From assembly GCA_003013855.2 (NCBI GenBank), contig PVNU02000853.1, positions 1,550,001 through 1,614,000 on the forward strand: DNA of 64,000 nt, read 5' to 3'. The translations under genes and the position numbers were made by a program. This DNA comes from Liriodendron chinense (taxonomy: Eukaryota > Streptophyta > Magnoliopsida > Magnoliales > Magnoliaceae). Below the pieces are notes generated by a model. The model was given only the letters and a program-made list of their open reading frames with translations, was not told the origin of the DNA and made no database searches. Within the stretch, counting starts at the first letter, position 1, and every line of letters starts with the position of its first letter. Below, piece by piece: positions 17,625 through 26,599 of this stretch.

Positions 17625-20600
17625 TTAGATGGTTCGGCGATCTGTTGCTGTTGCTGATTCTGGATACTCCTGGGTTTCGAGATATTGCTTGATGTTGGCA
17701 TACCAGGGTTTGTCAGGGACAGCTTCGGCTTCTTCTATTTGCAGGCAAAAGGCAGGTTCTTCTTGAACTTCAACTGTGAGCTCCCATTCTGAAGCTCCTT
17801 TTGGTATCTCTAGCATTGACGCAAGTGTGGCGAGAGCATCTGCAAACTGGTTCTTGGCTCTGGGCATGTATGAGAAGGTGATTTCCTTGAATTCCTCGAT
17901 CAGATTGTCAAGATACACATGATATGGTATCAACTTCTCGTCTTTGGTCTTCCATTCGCCATTGGTCTGATTGATGATAAGCTGTGAGTCTCCGAACACT
18001 CGTAGCTTCTTAACGCCCAAGATTATGGCTTCCCTTAAGCCAGCGATGCATGCTTCATACTCTGCCATGTTGTTGGTGCACTCGAATGCTATGCGCCTTG
18101 AGATAGGAATAGGGACATCATCTGGAGAGTAGAGAATTGCTCCAATACCACTCCCTTTAGAGTTTGCTGCGCCATCGAAGAATAACGTCCACTCACCTTT
18201 CTTCTTCTTTTCTTCTTCTTCAATGAGTAAGAGATCTTCATCAGGGAAGAATGTCTTGAGCGGTTGATAATCCAGGAGGGAGTGGGCGGCAAGATGATCG
18301 GCGAGGGCCTGCCCCTTGATTGCCTTCTGAGTGACATAGGTGATGTCGAACTCAGACAAGAGTAGCTGCCATTTAGCTATTCTCCCAGTGAGTGCCGGTT
18401 TCTCGAACAGGTACTTGAGCGGATCCATGTGAGCGAGGAGGAGAATAGGGAATGCAATCATGTATTGACGGAGTCGCTGAGTTGCCCAGACTAGGGCGAG
18501 GCAAGTCTTCTCGATCGGGGAATACCTGGTCTCGTAGTCAGTGAACTTTCGACTCAAATAGTATATTGCTTGTTCCTTCTTCCCGGTCTCGTCGTGTTGG
18601 CCGAGGACACAGACAATGGCTTCTGCTGCTACTGAGATGTATAACAATAGTGGTCGTCCGGGAGCGGGCGGCACTAGAACTGGAGGATTCATGAGATATT
18701 TCTTGATGCGGTCGAAGGCGACTTGGCAATCACCATTCCATTCTTTTGGAACGTTCTTCCGAAGGAGCTTGAATATGGGCTCACAGATAGGTGTGAGCTG
18801 TGCGATGAATCGACTGATGTATTGAATTCTGCCGAGGAAGCCACGAATTTCTTTCTCTGTTCTAGGAGGGGGCATCTCGATGATTGCTCTGGTTTTGGTC
18901 TCGTCGACCCTGATGCCGTCTTCGCTCACCATAAAATCGAGGAGTTTGCCTCCCATTGCACCGAAGACACATTTCTGAGGGTTGAGGCGGAGCTTGTACT
19001 TTTCTAATCTGTTGAATAACTTCTTCAGATCTTCAAAGTGTCCTTCAATTGTGCGAGATTTGATGATCATGTCATCCACATATACTTCAAGTTCTTTGTT
19101 CATCATGTCGTGGAATAATACTGTCATTGCTCGCTGATATGTTGCTCCTGCGTTCTTCAGACCGAACGGCATTACCCTGTAACAGAAGGTTCCCCAGGGA
19201 GTGATGAACGATGTCTTCTCACGATCTTCGACGGCCATCTTGATCTGATTGTAACCTGAGAACCTGTCCATGAATGAGAAGATCTTGTATCCAGCAGTGT
19301 TGTCGACCAAAGTGTCGATATGTGGCAAAGGGAAGTCATCTTTAGGACTGGCTTTGTTGAGATCTCGGAAGTCGATGCACATTCGAACCTTGCCGTCCTT
19401 CTTTGGTACTGGCACGATGTTGGCGAGCCATTCAGGGTAGTTGGAGACTACCAAGAATCCCGCGTTGTACTGCTTGATGACTTCATCTCGGACTTTCAGA
19501 GCCCATTCTGGCTTCATTCTTCGAAGTTTCTGCTTCACTGGCTTCATATCTGCCTTGGTTGGTAGATGGTGTACAACGAGCTCTTCATCGAGTCCCGGCA
19601 TGTCTTCATATGAGAACGCGAAGTTGGACAATCTTGGAGCTAGGAACTCTATCATTTTCTGTTTCATCTCAGGTGGTAACGATTTTCCAATGCGTACTTC
19701 CCTAGGGATCTCAGGCGTCCCCAAGTTTACTATCTCGAAATCATCGGCTACAACATTGGCTTTAGATTCGAACTTTTTGAGGAGATCCTCTAGTTCGGGA
19801 GCCGGATTATCATCTTCCTCATCTCGAGCTTCGTCCAGACCCATGAGCTCGAAGTCTAATTCGATGTCGAAATCATATGATTCGACTTCAAACTCATGCG
19901 ACTCTTTAGACGAACTTGGCACACTATTGAATGCAGGAAAAGAAATGTTTTTTGGTTTTTGAGATTTTTCTGAAATGGAAATACTAGATGTTTTTGGCTT
20001 TTGAAAGTTTTTGATTTTTTTGGATTTTTGAAATTCGTGGGACTTTGAACAAGCAGGCATTGCAGACCATGATTGAGCCCAACTTGTTTCAAAGTTCCGG
20101 TCGCTGCTTAAACAGGCATTTTTTTTTTGGAAGCCAGAGCCCTCAGATGGCTCTTTGGCTGATTCAAAAGTTAGGGGAACAGATGACCATTTAGGACCCC
20201 ACACTTCCTCCCCTGGAGAGGTGGGGGTTAATGCTTTGGCCGAAGAATCACGGTCTAGCCCAACGACCATGATTTCTCGCTGGTCGGGTTTGAGATCTGA
20301 GTCGTATTCAGTCCCTCCCGGATCACTTACTTCGCATTGCAGTTCGTCTGGTTCCACAGCTAGACACAAGTTTGGAATCTGGACATCAGACCAATCTAGG
20401 GCTGGCCACTTCCCTTTCTTGGTCCAATGGATGGGCTGCTTCTGCCCCTGGCTGATGATTGATGAAGTTGACTTTGCAGAGATGGGCAAGTCGTGTCCCT
20501 TGCTAATTGGTGCTGAGATGGGCAAGTTATGCCCCTTGCTGATTGAAGTGGGCAGGTTGTGTACCTGGTTGAGAGAAGTGGGCAAGTTGTGCCCCTGGTT

Positions 20601-22838
20601 GGGAGTAGGTGTCAGGGTAACCTGGTCCTGAAGCTGCTGTATTTGACTTCCTTCTTCGTCTTCATCCTTTTCTTCTTCTGCTGGAGGCTTAGATGGTTCG
20701 AGAATCTGATCCCATCGAATGGGGGGCCACGTGGCCCAAACTAGGCTCATCGGGAGGCCTTTGTGTAGTGCAGTCGGTTGATTCCTTCCTGGATCTTTGC
20801 AAGGTTCTCCTGGCTTGACGAATTGGATGCGTGAGCACCGAAATTTCTTCCTTCTCTTGTCCATGAAGGTTGCCTTGTATCCGAGTCCCCATTTGCGTTG
20901 GTTATATATCAGCGGTAACTTTCTGGACTTGAAGTGATTCTTCATTCGGTATTTGAGGCTCAGACGTTCTGCCGGCGAAAAGACACGGTCCACCCTTATT
21001 GGTTCTGGATTGGCGATAGAGTTCACAGTCTCGAATTCGAAACTGTGAAACGGGATGTCTTCTTCAGAGTGCTGGATATCGATGACCGGGATGTCTGGTT
21101 CAATGGTGGCAGCATTGGAGGGAATGATGAGCTTCTTCTCTGCATGGATAGAGATCACTTGATTTCCACAGATGTACTTCACTCGTTGATGCAGAGTTGA
21201 CGGCACAGCTCCAACCTTATGCAGCCAAGGTCGTCCAAGCAGCATGTTGAAAGAGGCTGATATATCCAGAATTTGGAATGTGATGGTAGAGATTTTCGGA
21301 CCTATCTGTACCTCTATGTCGACCTCCCCTTCCACTGATCGGCGGGTGTTGTCGAATGCTCTGACGCATATGGTGCTGGGTCGGAATGAAGAAGGACTGA
21401 TTCCCAGACGTTCTGCAGTCTTGAGTGGGCAGACATTTAAGCTTGAGCCATTATCGATAAGGACCAGCGGGACACAGAGGTCTTTGTATCGTAAGGCTAT
21501 GTTGAGGGATCGCCCATGATCGCGTCCTTCTGGTGGCAACTCATTATCTGTGAAGGTGATGGCGCGCGGAGCCAGGAGTTGTCCAATCATCAATGCTATC
21601 ATTTCTGGTGCCGTATCGGAGGAGACGTGAGCATCGTTCAAGGTCTTGGCAAACATTTCTCGGTGTATGCGAGATGTGCAGAGTAGCTCCCATACTGAGA
21701 TTTGAGCAGGGATTGACTTGAGCTGAGTTGCCACATCGTATGCGGCTTCATTTTTGTTGCCGAGGCCTGAGAGAGCGCCTTTGGGATCTCCTCTGTTCTG
21801 ATTATCTCTTCGGATGCAACGCCCATTGGGATTCATGTTCCCCACTTCCGCACATTCTAGATAGTGCCATGGAACCTCTTTGTAGTTTTCCTCCCTTTTG
21901 CCTTCTAGGACCACCGACTCTTGCAACGGTGCTGGTCTGGGTACCAGATCTTCCTCGTATGGAGCTTTTGCCTTGAGAACTACATTGTTGCCTGTGCTGA
22001 AGGGGTAGTATCGAGGCTTGTCTTCATAGACCACATAAGGTCGTGGTCCTGGCTTGATTGTTCCTGGAGCAGGAGGCTCCCATGGAATGAATACTGGTCC
22101 TCTTGATATGGCAGGAGGTTTCTCTGTTCGTCCCAGCTGCCGTAGTGTGATTGATATGCCTCCGGGGTTTGCCCTTTGCAATACGACTGGCTCGACTGGA
22201 AGAGCTCCTTCCAATACAACGGGTTCTTGTTGTTGATGAGTATAATCCTTCCATTGTGGATTAGATTGTTCTTGAGTTGCCCCTTGCAAGATGACAGGTT
22301 CGTATGTGGGCTCGATGTATGATTGTGCTCCTTCTAGGACGACTGGTTCCCAACATGAGGGGCCGTAAGGCGCCCCTGGCACATCGTATGGAAGTGCTCC
22401 TTCGAGTACTACTGGCTCGAGGACTGAAGGAGGGAAGGGACTTGCCCCTTGCATGATCGGAGGAGGACTTTTCGGCCCATAAGTGTAAGCATGAATGGAC
22501 TGGATAGGGAAGAAGAAGCGATCGAGATGGTCTCCTTCTTCTATACTATTGACTGCAGGGCCACGAGACGAACTGGGGTCCGTCGGATGTTGAGGCAGAG
22601 GATTCTGAAGGATGTTGGTGGAAGCTGTTGGAGAAGTTCCAGGGACCGAGATGATGATCTTGCGGTCATCAATAAGGTCTTGTATGGCATTCTTCAAAGT
22701 ATAGCATCGATCAGTGGCGTGGCCACGTCCTTGATGATAGGCGCAATACTCATTTTCTTGGTAGTTTGGTGGCAAAGGATGGGGAGGAGGCCTAGGTGTC
22801 ATCAGAGTGAGTAACTGCTTTTGTACTAGCGTAGTCAT
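17625..22838 (-). CDS. pol: Tat pol: zinc knuckle, protease, RT, RNase H and archaeal RNase H
   Basis: 1737 codons open. A CX2HX4HX4C knuckle (residues 32-45) is the end of gag. Repeats of PVVLEG lie at about 140-315. The protease is at about 440-570 with active site DNGSS (Asp462). A linker of about 500 residues with GHNLP repeats (about 748-785) follows. RT covers about 1090-1310 with FMDRFSGY (motif A) and YVDD (1253-1256). RNase H is at about 1390-1510. An archaeal-type RNase H is at about 1547-1675 with Asp1555, Glu1593, Asp1617 and Asp1667. The tandem RNase H pair marks the Tat lineage. Two glycines normally conserved in RT are replaced (FMDR rather than FMDG; KLLDFM rather than KLLGFM), which may weaken the enzyme. 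Confidence 0.92.
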   Translation of the reverse strand: MTTLVQKQLLTLMTPRPPPHPLPPNYQENEYCAYHQGRGHATDRCYTLKNAIQDLIDDRKIIISVPGTSPTASTNILQNPLPQHPTDPSSSRGPAVNSIEEGDHLDRFFFPIQSIHAYTYGPKSPPPIMQGASPFPPSVLEPVVLEGALPYDVPGAPYGPSCWEPVVLEGAQSYIEPTYEPVILQGATQEQSNPQWKDYTHQQQEPVVLEGALPVEPVVLQRANPGGISITLRQLGRTEKPPAISRGPVFIPWEPPAPGTIKPGPRPYVVYEDKPRYYPFSTGNNVVLKAKAPYEEDLVPRPAPLQESVVLEGKREENYKEVPWHYLECAEVGNMNPNGRCIRRDNQNRGDPKGALSGLGNKNEAAYDVATQLKSIPAQISVWELLCTSRIHREMFAKTLNDAHVSSDTAPEMIALMIGQLLAPRAITFTDNELPPEGRDHGRSLNIALRYKDLCVPLVLIDNGSSLNVCPLKTAERLGISPSSFRPSTICVRAFDNTRRSVEGEVDIEVQIGPKISTITFQILDISASFNMLLGRPWLHKVGAVPSTLHQRVKYICGNQVISIHAEKKLIIPSNAATIEPDIPVIDIQHSEEDIPFHSFEFETVNSIANPEPIRVDRVFSPAERLSLKYRMKNHFKSRKLPLIYNQRKWGLGYKATFMDKRRKKFRCSRIQFVKPGEPCKDPGRNQPTALHKGLPMSLVWATWPPIRWDQILEPSKPPAEEEKDEDEEGSQIQQLQDQVTLTPTPNQGHNLPTSLNQVHNLPTSISKGHNLPISAPISKGHDLPISAKSTSSIISQGQKQPIHWTKKGKWPALDWSDVQIPNLCLAVEPDELQCEVSDPGGTEYDSDLKPDQREIMVVGLDRDSSAKALTPTSPGEEVWGPKWSSVPLTFESAKEPSEGSGFQKKNACLSSDRNFETSWAQSWSAMPACSKSHEFQKSKKIKNFQKPKTSSISISEKSQKPKNISFPAFNSVPSSSKESHEFEVESYDFDIELDFELMGLDEARDEEDDNPAPELEDLLKKFESKANVVADDFEIVNLGTPEIPREVRIGKSLPPEMKQKMIEFLAPRLSNFAFSYEDMPGLDEELVVHHLPTKADMKPVKQKLRRMKPEWALKVRDEVIKQYNAGFLVVSNYPEWLANIVPVPKKDGKVRMCIDFRDLNKASPKDDFPLPHIDTLVDNTAGYKIFSFMDRFSGYNQIKMAVEDREKTSFITPWGTFCYRVMPFGLKNAGATYQRAMTVLFHDMMNKELEVYVDDMIIKSRTIEGHFEDLKKLFNRLEKYKLRLNPQKCVFGAMGGKLLDFMVSEDGIRVDETKTRAIIEMPPPRTEKEIRGFLGRIQYISRFIAQLTPICEPIFKLLRKNVPKEWNGDCQVAFDRIKKYLMNPPVLVPPAPGRPLLLYISVAAEAIVCVLGQHDETGKKEQAIYYLSRKFTDYETRYSPIEKTCLALVWATQRLRQYMIAFPILLLAHMDPLKYLFEKPALTGRIAKWQLLLSEFDITYVTQKAIKGQALADHLAAHSLLDYQPLKTFFPDEDLLLIEEEEKKKKGEWTLFFDGAANSKGSGIGAILYSPDDVPIPISRRIAFECTNNMAEYEACIAGLREAIILGVKKLRVFGDSQLIINQTNGEWKTKDEKLIPYHVYLDNLIEEFKEITFSYMPRAKNQFADALATLASMLEIPKGASEWELTVEVQEEPAFCLQIEEAEAVPDKPWYANIKQYLETQEYPESATATDRRTI
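20481..20605 (-). repeat. In-frame repeats encoding GHNLP in the protease-RT linker
   Basis: Four units of about 36-39 bp encoding variants of (K/Q)GHNLPTS or GHDLPIS. They sit in the long low-complexity linker between protease and RT. Unit length is divisible by three in most copies, so the frame stays open. Confidence 0.75.
21890..22450 (-). repeat. Dispersed in-frame repeats encoding EPVVLEGA
   Basis: At least six copies of PVVLEG or PVILQG between the zinc knuckle and protease, separated by Pro/Tyr-rich spacers. They form a proline-rich linker; no catalytic motif is present. Confidence 0.75.
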
Positions 22839-22952
22839 GATTTGACTAAGTGGTTGACTGAGTGGAGTGAACTTCCTGGACTCCCTGTAATTCTTCCTGT
22901 TCTGGTATGAGTATTGGCCGTTTCCTCTGAACTGCTGCTGTTGTCGAGGTGG

Positions 22953-23798
22953 TTATGGCTGAGGATTTGGTTGTGGCTGATACCGCTGAGGCTGATGATG
23001 AACTTGATTCTGCTGATACTGTTGACGTCCCTGTGGGGGAGCATGCTGATTTCCTTGAGCAGTGGTGTTGATGTTGTTTACCTCTGTTGGGCGGGGAGGA
23101 GAACCACTGCGGTTTCCATTCCCGTGCCCGATAGGTCTTCCTTCCACTCTGTTCCTCTTGACTGGAGTGGCTTGATGAGGCCATGGGGAAATCGTCCCGG
23201 CACGGATTCCTGCTTCGACTTGCTCTCCAGCACGGATTAGCTGCGAGAAGTTCGCATATGGATGCGAGATGAGATACCCGGATATGCCTGGATATGTTGA
23301 ATGAACAATCATGGAGATTTGTTCTTCATCGTCGATAGGCGTTCGCATTCGAGCTGCCATAGCTCGCCAACGTCCCACATAAGCTGATAGTGTTTCATCA
23401 CTCCTTTGCCTGAGAGCTGCGAGGTCGGCTCTTCTGGGTGCCATGTTGAGATTGTATGCGAATCTGTCGACGAAAGCCTGGGAAAGCTGTTCCCATGTTC
23501 TGATGCGGTGGCAGTCCAATGAAATGTACCAATCTAGGGCATCGCCCTTCAGAGATTTTTGGAACAAACGAATGAGGGCCCCTTCATTTCCTGAGATTGC
23601 ACTCAGCTCTCCACAGAAGGCCTTGAGATGTGCTGTGGGACAACCGCTGCCGTCGTATCTTTTGAATTTTGGTACCTCAAAGTTTTGAGGTACTTGAGCA
23701 TCTGGGAAAGGACACAAGTCTCTGAACTTGGTCGAAGGTAAGTCGATTCCTTGTTGTCGCTGAAGCTGATTTTGCAAGATCTGGAACTGCTCCCGCAA
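22953..23798 (-). CDS. gag: Tat gag core (capsid region)
   Basis: 281 residues. FEVPKFKRYDGSGCPTAHL, then FQKSLKGDALDWYISLD and AFVDRFAYNLN, are the signature of the Retrotrans_gag domain in Tat elements (residues about 40-200). The tail is Gln/Pro/His-rich and leads toward the zinc knuckle that is now in the next fragment, beyond the stop at 22953. Confidence 0.9.
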   Translation of the reverse strand: MREQFQILQNQLQRQQGIDLPSTKFRDLCPFPDAQVPQNFEVPKFKRYDGSGCPTAHLKAFCGELSAISGNEGALIRLFQKSLKGDALDWYISLDCHRIRTWEQLSQAFVDRFAYNLNMAPRRADLAALRQRSDETLSAYVGRWRAMAARMRTPIDDEEQISMIVHSTYPGISGYLISHPYANFSQLIRAGEQVEAGIRAGTISPWPHQATPVKRNRVEGRPIGHGNGNRSGSPPRPTEVNNINTTAQGNQHAPPQGRQQYQQNQVHHQPQRYQPQPNPQP

Positions 23799-23981
23799 CT
23801 CGTCCAGTCCTGAGTGATCTGTTCGAGCGACTGGTGCCTCTTGGAGTAAGGCACGTTCTTCTTCGTCATAGTGGTCGATGTCTTCGACCCTATGGGCTTG
23901 CTGACAAGCAACCGCGGGTTGCTGAAGTTGATTTGATGATTGGACTGGATTCTGATGAACTTGTGCTTGAAATGATTGTAG

Positions 23982-24734
23982 CTAAACTGGAGATTGTACT
24001 GAAGGTTGAACTGGAACTTGCTGGAAATTAACTAGAGATTGCTGAACTGAAGATTGCTGGAAATTAACTGGAATCCCATCGGCGGGGATGTGCTGGAATT
24101 GAAAAGTGCTCCTGTTTGCAGGAGGCTGAGATGCTGGGAAGTGACCCCCTTGTTGGGTATTCGCCACTGTCCGCTGATTGATGTGGGCTTGACACTGACC
24201 CCCATTGTGGGCATTCGCCAGTGCTGTCCCTGTTGCTGGAAATTGAATTGAAATCCCATCGGCGGGGATGTGCTGAAATTGAAAAGGTGTCCCATCGGCG
24301 GGGACGTGTTGAGATCTACTGAGATTGTTGTTTGCAAGATTGACTGGAAGCTGACTGGAAGTCCCTGCGACCAGGATGCTCTGAGATGGCCCCGTTGTTG
24401 CAGGAAGGTATTGAGAAGGATGCCCCATAGCAAAGGGCTGAGAAGGCTGCTGTCGGCAGTCTTGGGCAGACTCTGATGGTTGTGCTTGATTTGAACTGGA
24501 GGCCGGAGGGATCCGGCATGGTTGTTGAGATTGCTGAACTGGGCCAACCTGATTGTTGGCTGCTGCGGTGGTTTGTGCTTGCATGAATTGCAAGAGCATT
24601 TCTTGCATTGCTCTCATTCCTTGTGCCAATTCTTGTATGATTGGCGTATTGTCAACGGGCTGTTGCGCTGGAGGTTGCGCTTCGGTCATTTCAAGAGCAA
24701 GGAAGTGATGAGTTTCTTCTTCGTGGTCGGACAT
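23982..24734 (-). CDS. gag: Tat gag N-terminal, Gln-rich region
   Basis: 250 residues from the most upstream plausible ATG, about 290 bases after the LTR end. The first 50 residues are acidic and helical (IIQELAQGMRAMQEML). The rest is Gln/Pro/Ala-rich with repeats of IPADG and FQFQH (DNA about 24070-24320). It ends at an in-frame TAG; translation beyond it continues in the same frame to the capsid region without a shift. Confidence 0.75.
   Translation of the reverse strand: MSDHEEETHHFLALEMTEAQPPAQQPVDNTPIIQELAQGMRAMQEMLLQFMQAQTTAAANNQVGPVQQSQQPCRIPPASSSNQAQPSESAQDCRQQPSQPFAMGHPSQYLPATTGPSQSILVAGTSSQLPVNLANNNLSRSQHVPADGTPFQFQHIPADGISIQFPATGTALANAHNGGQCQAHINQRTVANTQQGGHFPASQPPANRSTFQFQHIPADGIPVNFQQSSVQQSLVNFQQVPVQPSVQSPV
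24060..24320 (-). repeat. In-frame repeats encoding FQFQHIPADG in gag
   Basis: CCCATCGGCGGGGATGTGCTG and close variants occur about four times at uneven spacing on the + strand, encoding HIPADG on the - strand. They sit in the disordered N-terminal half of gag. Confidence 0.7.
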
Positions 24735-25001
24735 GGCTTGCTGAGCCCGAGTGCGGATTATGCTGCGGAAGGGAAGTTGTCTCCGCGTTCGTTGAGCCCG
24801 AGGAGGCGCAATGGTGAGGACTGTACTCTACTCTTTTTAGGTTTTGGGATTTTCTATTTTTTTTGTTTGGTTTTGGGGTTTTCTATTTTTTTTATTTTGG
24901 GTAGAATGCTATGCAGATGAGATTGTATGAGGATTAGTGACTTTCAAGTACGGGAAGGATTCTGTTTTTCAAGTCGGATCACGACTAGTGGGACTAACTC
25001 A
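24735..25001 (-). other. Leader between PBS and gag of the Tat element
   Basis: Non-coding 5' leader with a T/G-rich repeat (TTTTGGG(A/G)TTTTCTATTTTTT twice on the + strand, 24838-24900). Confidence 0.55.
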
Positions 25002-25020
25002 TCCCCAGTGGAGTCGCCAT
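25002..25020 (-). other. Primer-binding site of the Tat element
   Basis: On the - strand, two bases after the LTR end, the sequence reads ATGGCGACTCCACTGGGGA. It starts TGG, as expected for the complement of a tRNA 3' CCA end. I believe this type is used by Tat/Ogre elements with tRNA-Arg, but the tRNA was not verified. Confidence 0.75.
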
Positions 25021-25022
25021 TC

Positions 25023-26548
25023 TGTGGACCCTCGCCGATTTTCCGCGCTCCCACACGACGTTCTTCTCCCTTCCCCTTTCCTTTCGGAAAAGAAGGAGAT
25101 GAGGATGCGTGAGTGCGAAATCGCCGTTTGTGCCACTGTCTTGCCTCGTTCTCGAGGGCTTCGTTTGGTTGTCGTGTTAAGCTGGATATGTTTAAGTGTG
25201 TTTATATAAGACCAGAGTCGCCACTAGCCAGTTACTTCGAATCTACAGTCGGCTAGACCCTGTAGAAACGTTAGAGAAGGGAATCCGAAGATTCCTTCCT
25301 CTAAAATGACTCCTGTTGATCTGCGGCCAGAGATTCAAGGTAAGGGATCACGGTTACAGGGTGGGAAGAGGTTAAGCACCCCACACACTGCCCGTACCGA
25401 AGTACGGTCTTTACTTCACAGAATCGATCGAATACTTGAAAGTCTAGTTTAATCCTCGTATATTCTCATGGATGACGTGATGCATGAATGCGGGTCTGAA
25501 CAGTAAGAGTTTCTGATGGGCAGGTTCCAACAACGGGCAAGCCCAGAGCGTACGCTCGAACTGACAGGTGCTTTATGCGAGATGATGCATGCTGTGTGCT
25601 TGAATATTCAAAGTGTTTATAGTGATATGTACGTGAATGCAGGTCTGAACAGTAAGAGTTTCTGATGGGCAGGTTCCAACAACGGGCAAGCCCAGAGCAT
25701 ACGCTCGAACTGACAGGTGCTTAATATAAAGACATATGCAGTGTATTTGACGAATCAAAGTGCTTGCAGTGAAGCAGGGGCGTTGGAAGAAAAGTAAATG
25801 TTGCACTTATGCTAGATGCAAATGAGATGATGCTGGAAAAGAGTAGCTGGGTGAACGGAGGTGTCGCAAGGATTGGCTTCGAGTGGCTGGATCAAGATTT
25901 GGATGGCTTGGGAGGCTTGGACCAATGGTCAGGCTGGGCTGGACCAGGGCTAGACTCTCCTCACTCGGGCTCTCCTTGGTGGAAAAATGGGCTAAGGGGT
26001 GGATGAGGACTCGGACCTCTCGGGCTGAAATGGACTCAAAGGGATGCTGTTATGAGAAGAGGCTAGGGGTATTTATAGCGTTGGAGAGTGGCAGCTCTCG
26101 TAATTTTTTCCGGGCGGCCTGCTATGGGCCGCCCGTACGGCCGCTCCTCGGTTTCCAGCGAGTACGGTCGCTCCCTCGGGGCTGCTGTTTGACTTGCTGG
26201 TCGACTCAGTGAGTTGACTCAGCGGGTCGACTCGGTGGTTTGACTCGACGGGTTGACTCGACGGGTTGACTTGGTGTTTTGACTCGACGGGTTGACTCAG
26301 CGGGTTGACTCAGCGGGTTGACTCAGTGAGTTTGACTTTTTTAGGATTTTTTTGACTGGCCTTTTTTCTAGGGGGTTTTTCAGGGTGGTGTTTAGGACTG
26401 GGTTGACTGGGTTTAGTCTTGAACTGGGCTATGGAATGGGGCTTACAAGGGAGAGTTTGGCTGAGTTTGGACTTGGGATTTGGGGGTATGGTCCTCCATT
26501 CATCCAGCTATCTCTACCAACAGTGTAGCCGAAGGTGGGGTGTCTACA
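25023..26548 (-). repeat. Tat element 5' LTR
   Basis: 1526 bp, near-identical to the 3' LTR at 3175-4673. It contains the GGCCGCCC hairpin (about 26110-26135), the TATA box (26070-26078), the TTGACTC array (about 26188-26337) and the duplicated block of about 85 bp. It would drive gag-pol transcription leftward. Confidence 0.93.
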
Positions 26549-26559
26549 CTACCCCAACA
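26549..26559. repeat. TSD CTACC (right copy) and the first bases of the Copia 3' LTR
   Basis: 26549-26553 is the second CTACC. 26554-26559 (CCAACA) completes the Copia LTR that was interrupted at 3174. Confidence 0.9.
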
Positions 26560-26572
26560 ATCTCCACCGAGG
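26560..26572 (-). other. Polypurine tract of the Copia element
   Basis: On the - strand CCTCGGTGGAGAT directly precedes the LTR start TGTTGGGG. GGTGGAGATTGTTGGG is the usual Copia PPT/LTR junction. Confidence 0.8.
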
Positions 26573-26599
26573 CTTCAAACGACAAATCAACATCATCCT

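Larger units (their letters stand above)
16455..24734 (-). pseudogene. gag-pol: Tat gag-pol, one reading frame with five in-frame stops
   Basis: All recognisable domains share one frame over 8280 bases (2760 codons with the stop): gag N-terminal region, gag core, zinc knuckle, protease, RT, RNase H, archaeal RNase H, integrase zinc finger, D-D-E core and C-terminus. The frame is interrupted by stops at 23982 (TAG), 22953 (TAA), 17625 (TAA), about 17506 (TGA) and 16752 (TAG). I see no frameshift. TAG/TAA sites in Gln-rich contexts fit C-to-T decay of CAG or CAA codons, as expected for a methylated, silenced element. The intact ancestor would have encoded gag and pol as one polyprotein. This copy is non-functional as read. 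Confidence 0.9.
3175..26548 (-). mobile_element. 23.4-kb Ty3/Gypsy element of the Tat lineage carrying two antisense PMD genes
   Basis: Two near-identical LTRs (3175-4673 and 25023-26548), TSD CTACC, PBS at 25002-25020 and PPT at 4674-4687 define a full-length element on the - strand. The gag-pol contains an archaeal-type RNase H after the RT-linked RNase H, the hallmark of the Tat lineage; length and layout resemble the large Tat/Ogre type. Between integrase and 3' LTR lie about 11.8 kb of extra DNA with two spliced + strand genes. Tat elements are known to carry extra ORFs, some antisense, in this region. LTR similarity and the few lesions in gag-pol suggest a young insertion, though this copy cannot make an intact polyprotein. 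Confidence 0.93.

Noticed and set aside
21890..22450. Possible separate host gene because of Pro-rich repeats
   Set aside because: In frame with the gag zinc knuckle before it and the protease after it, so it is a linker of the Tat polyprotein.
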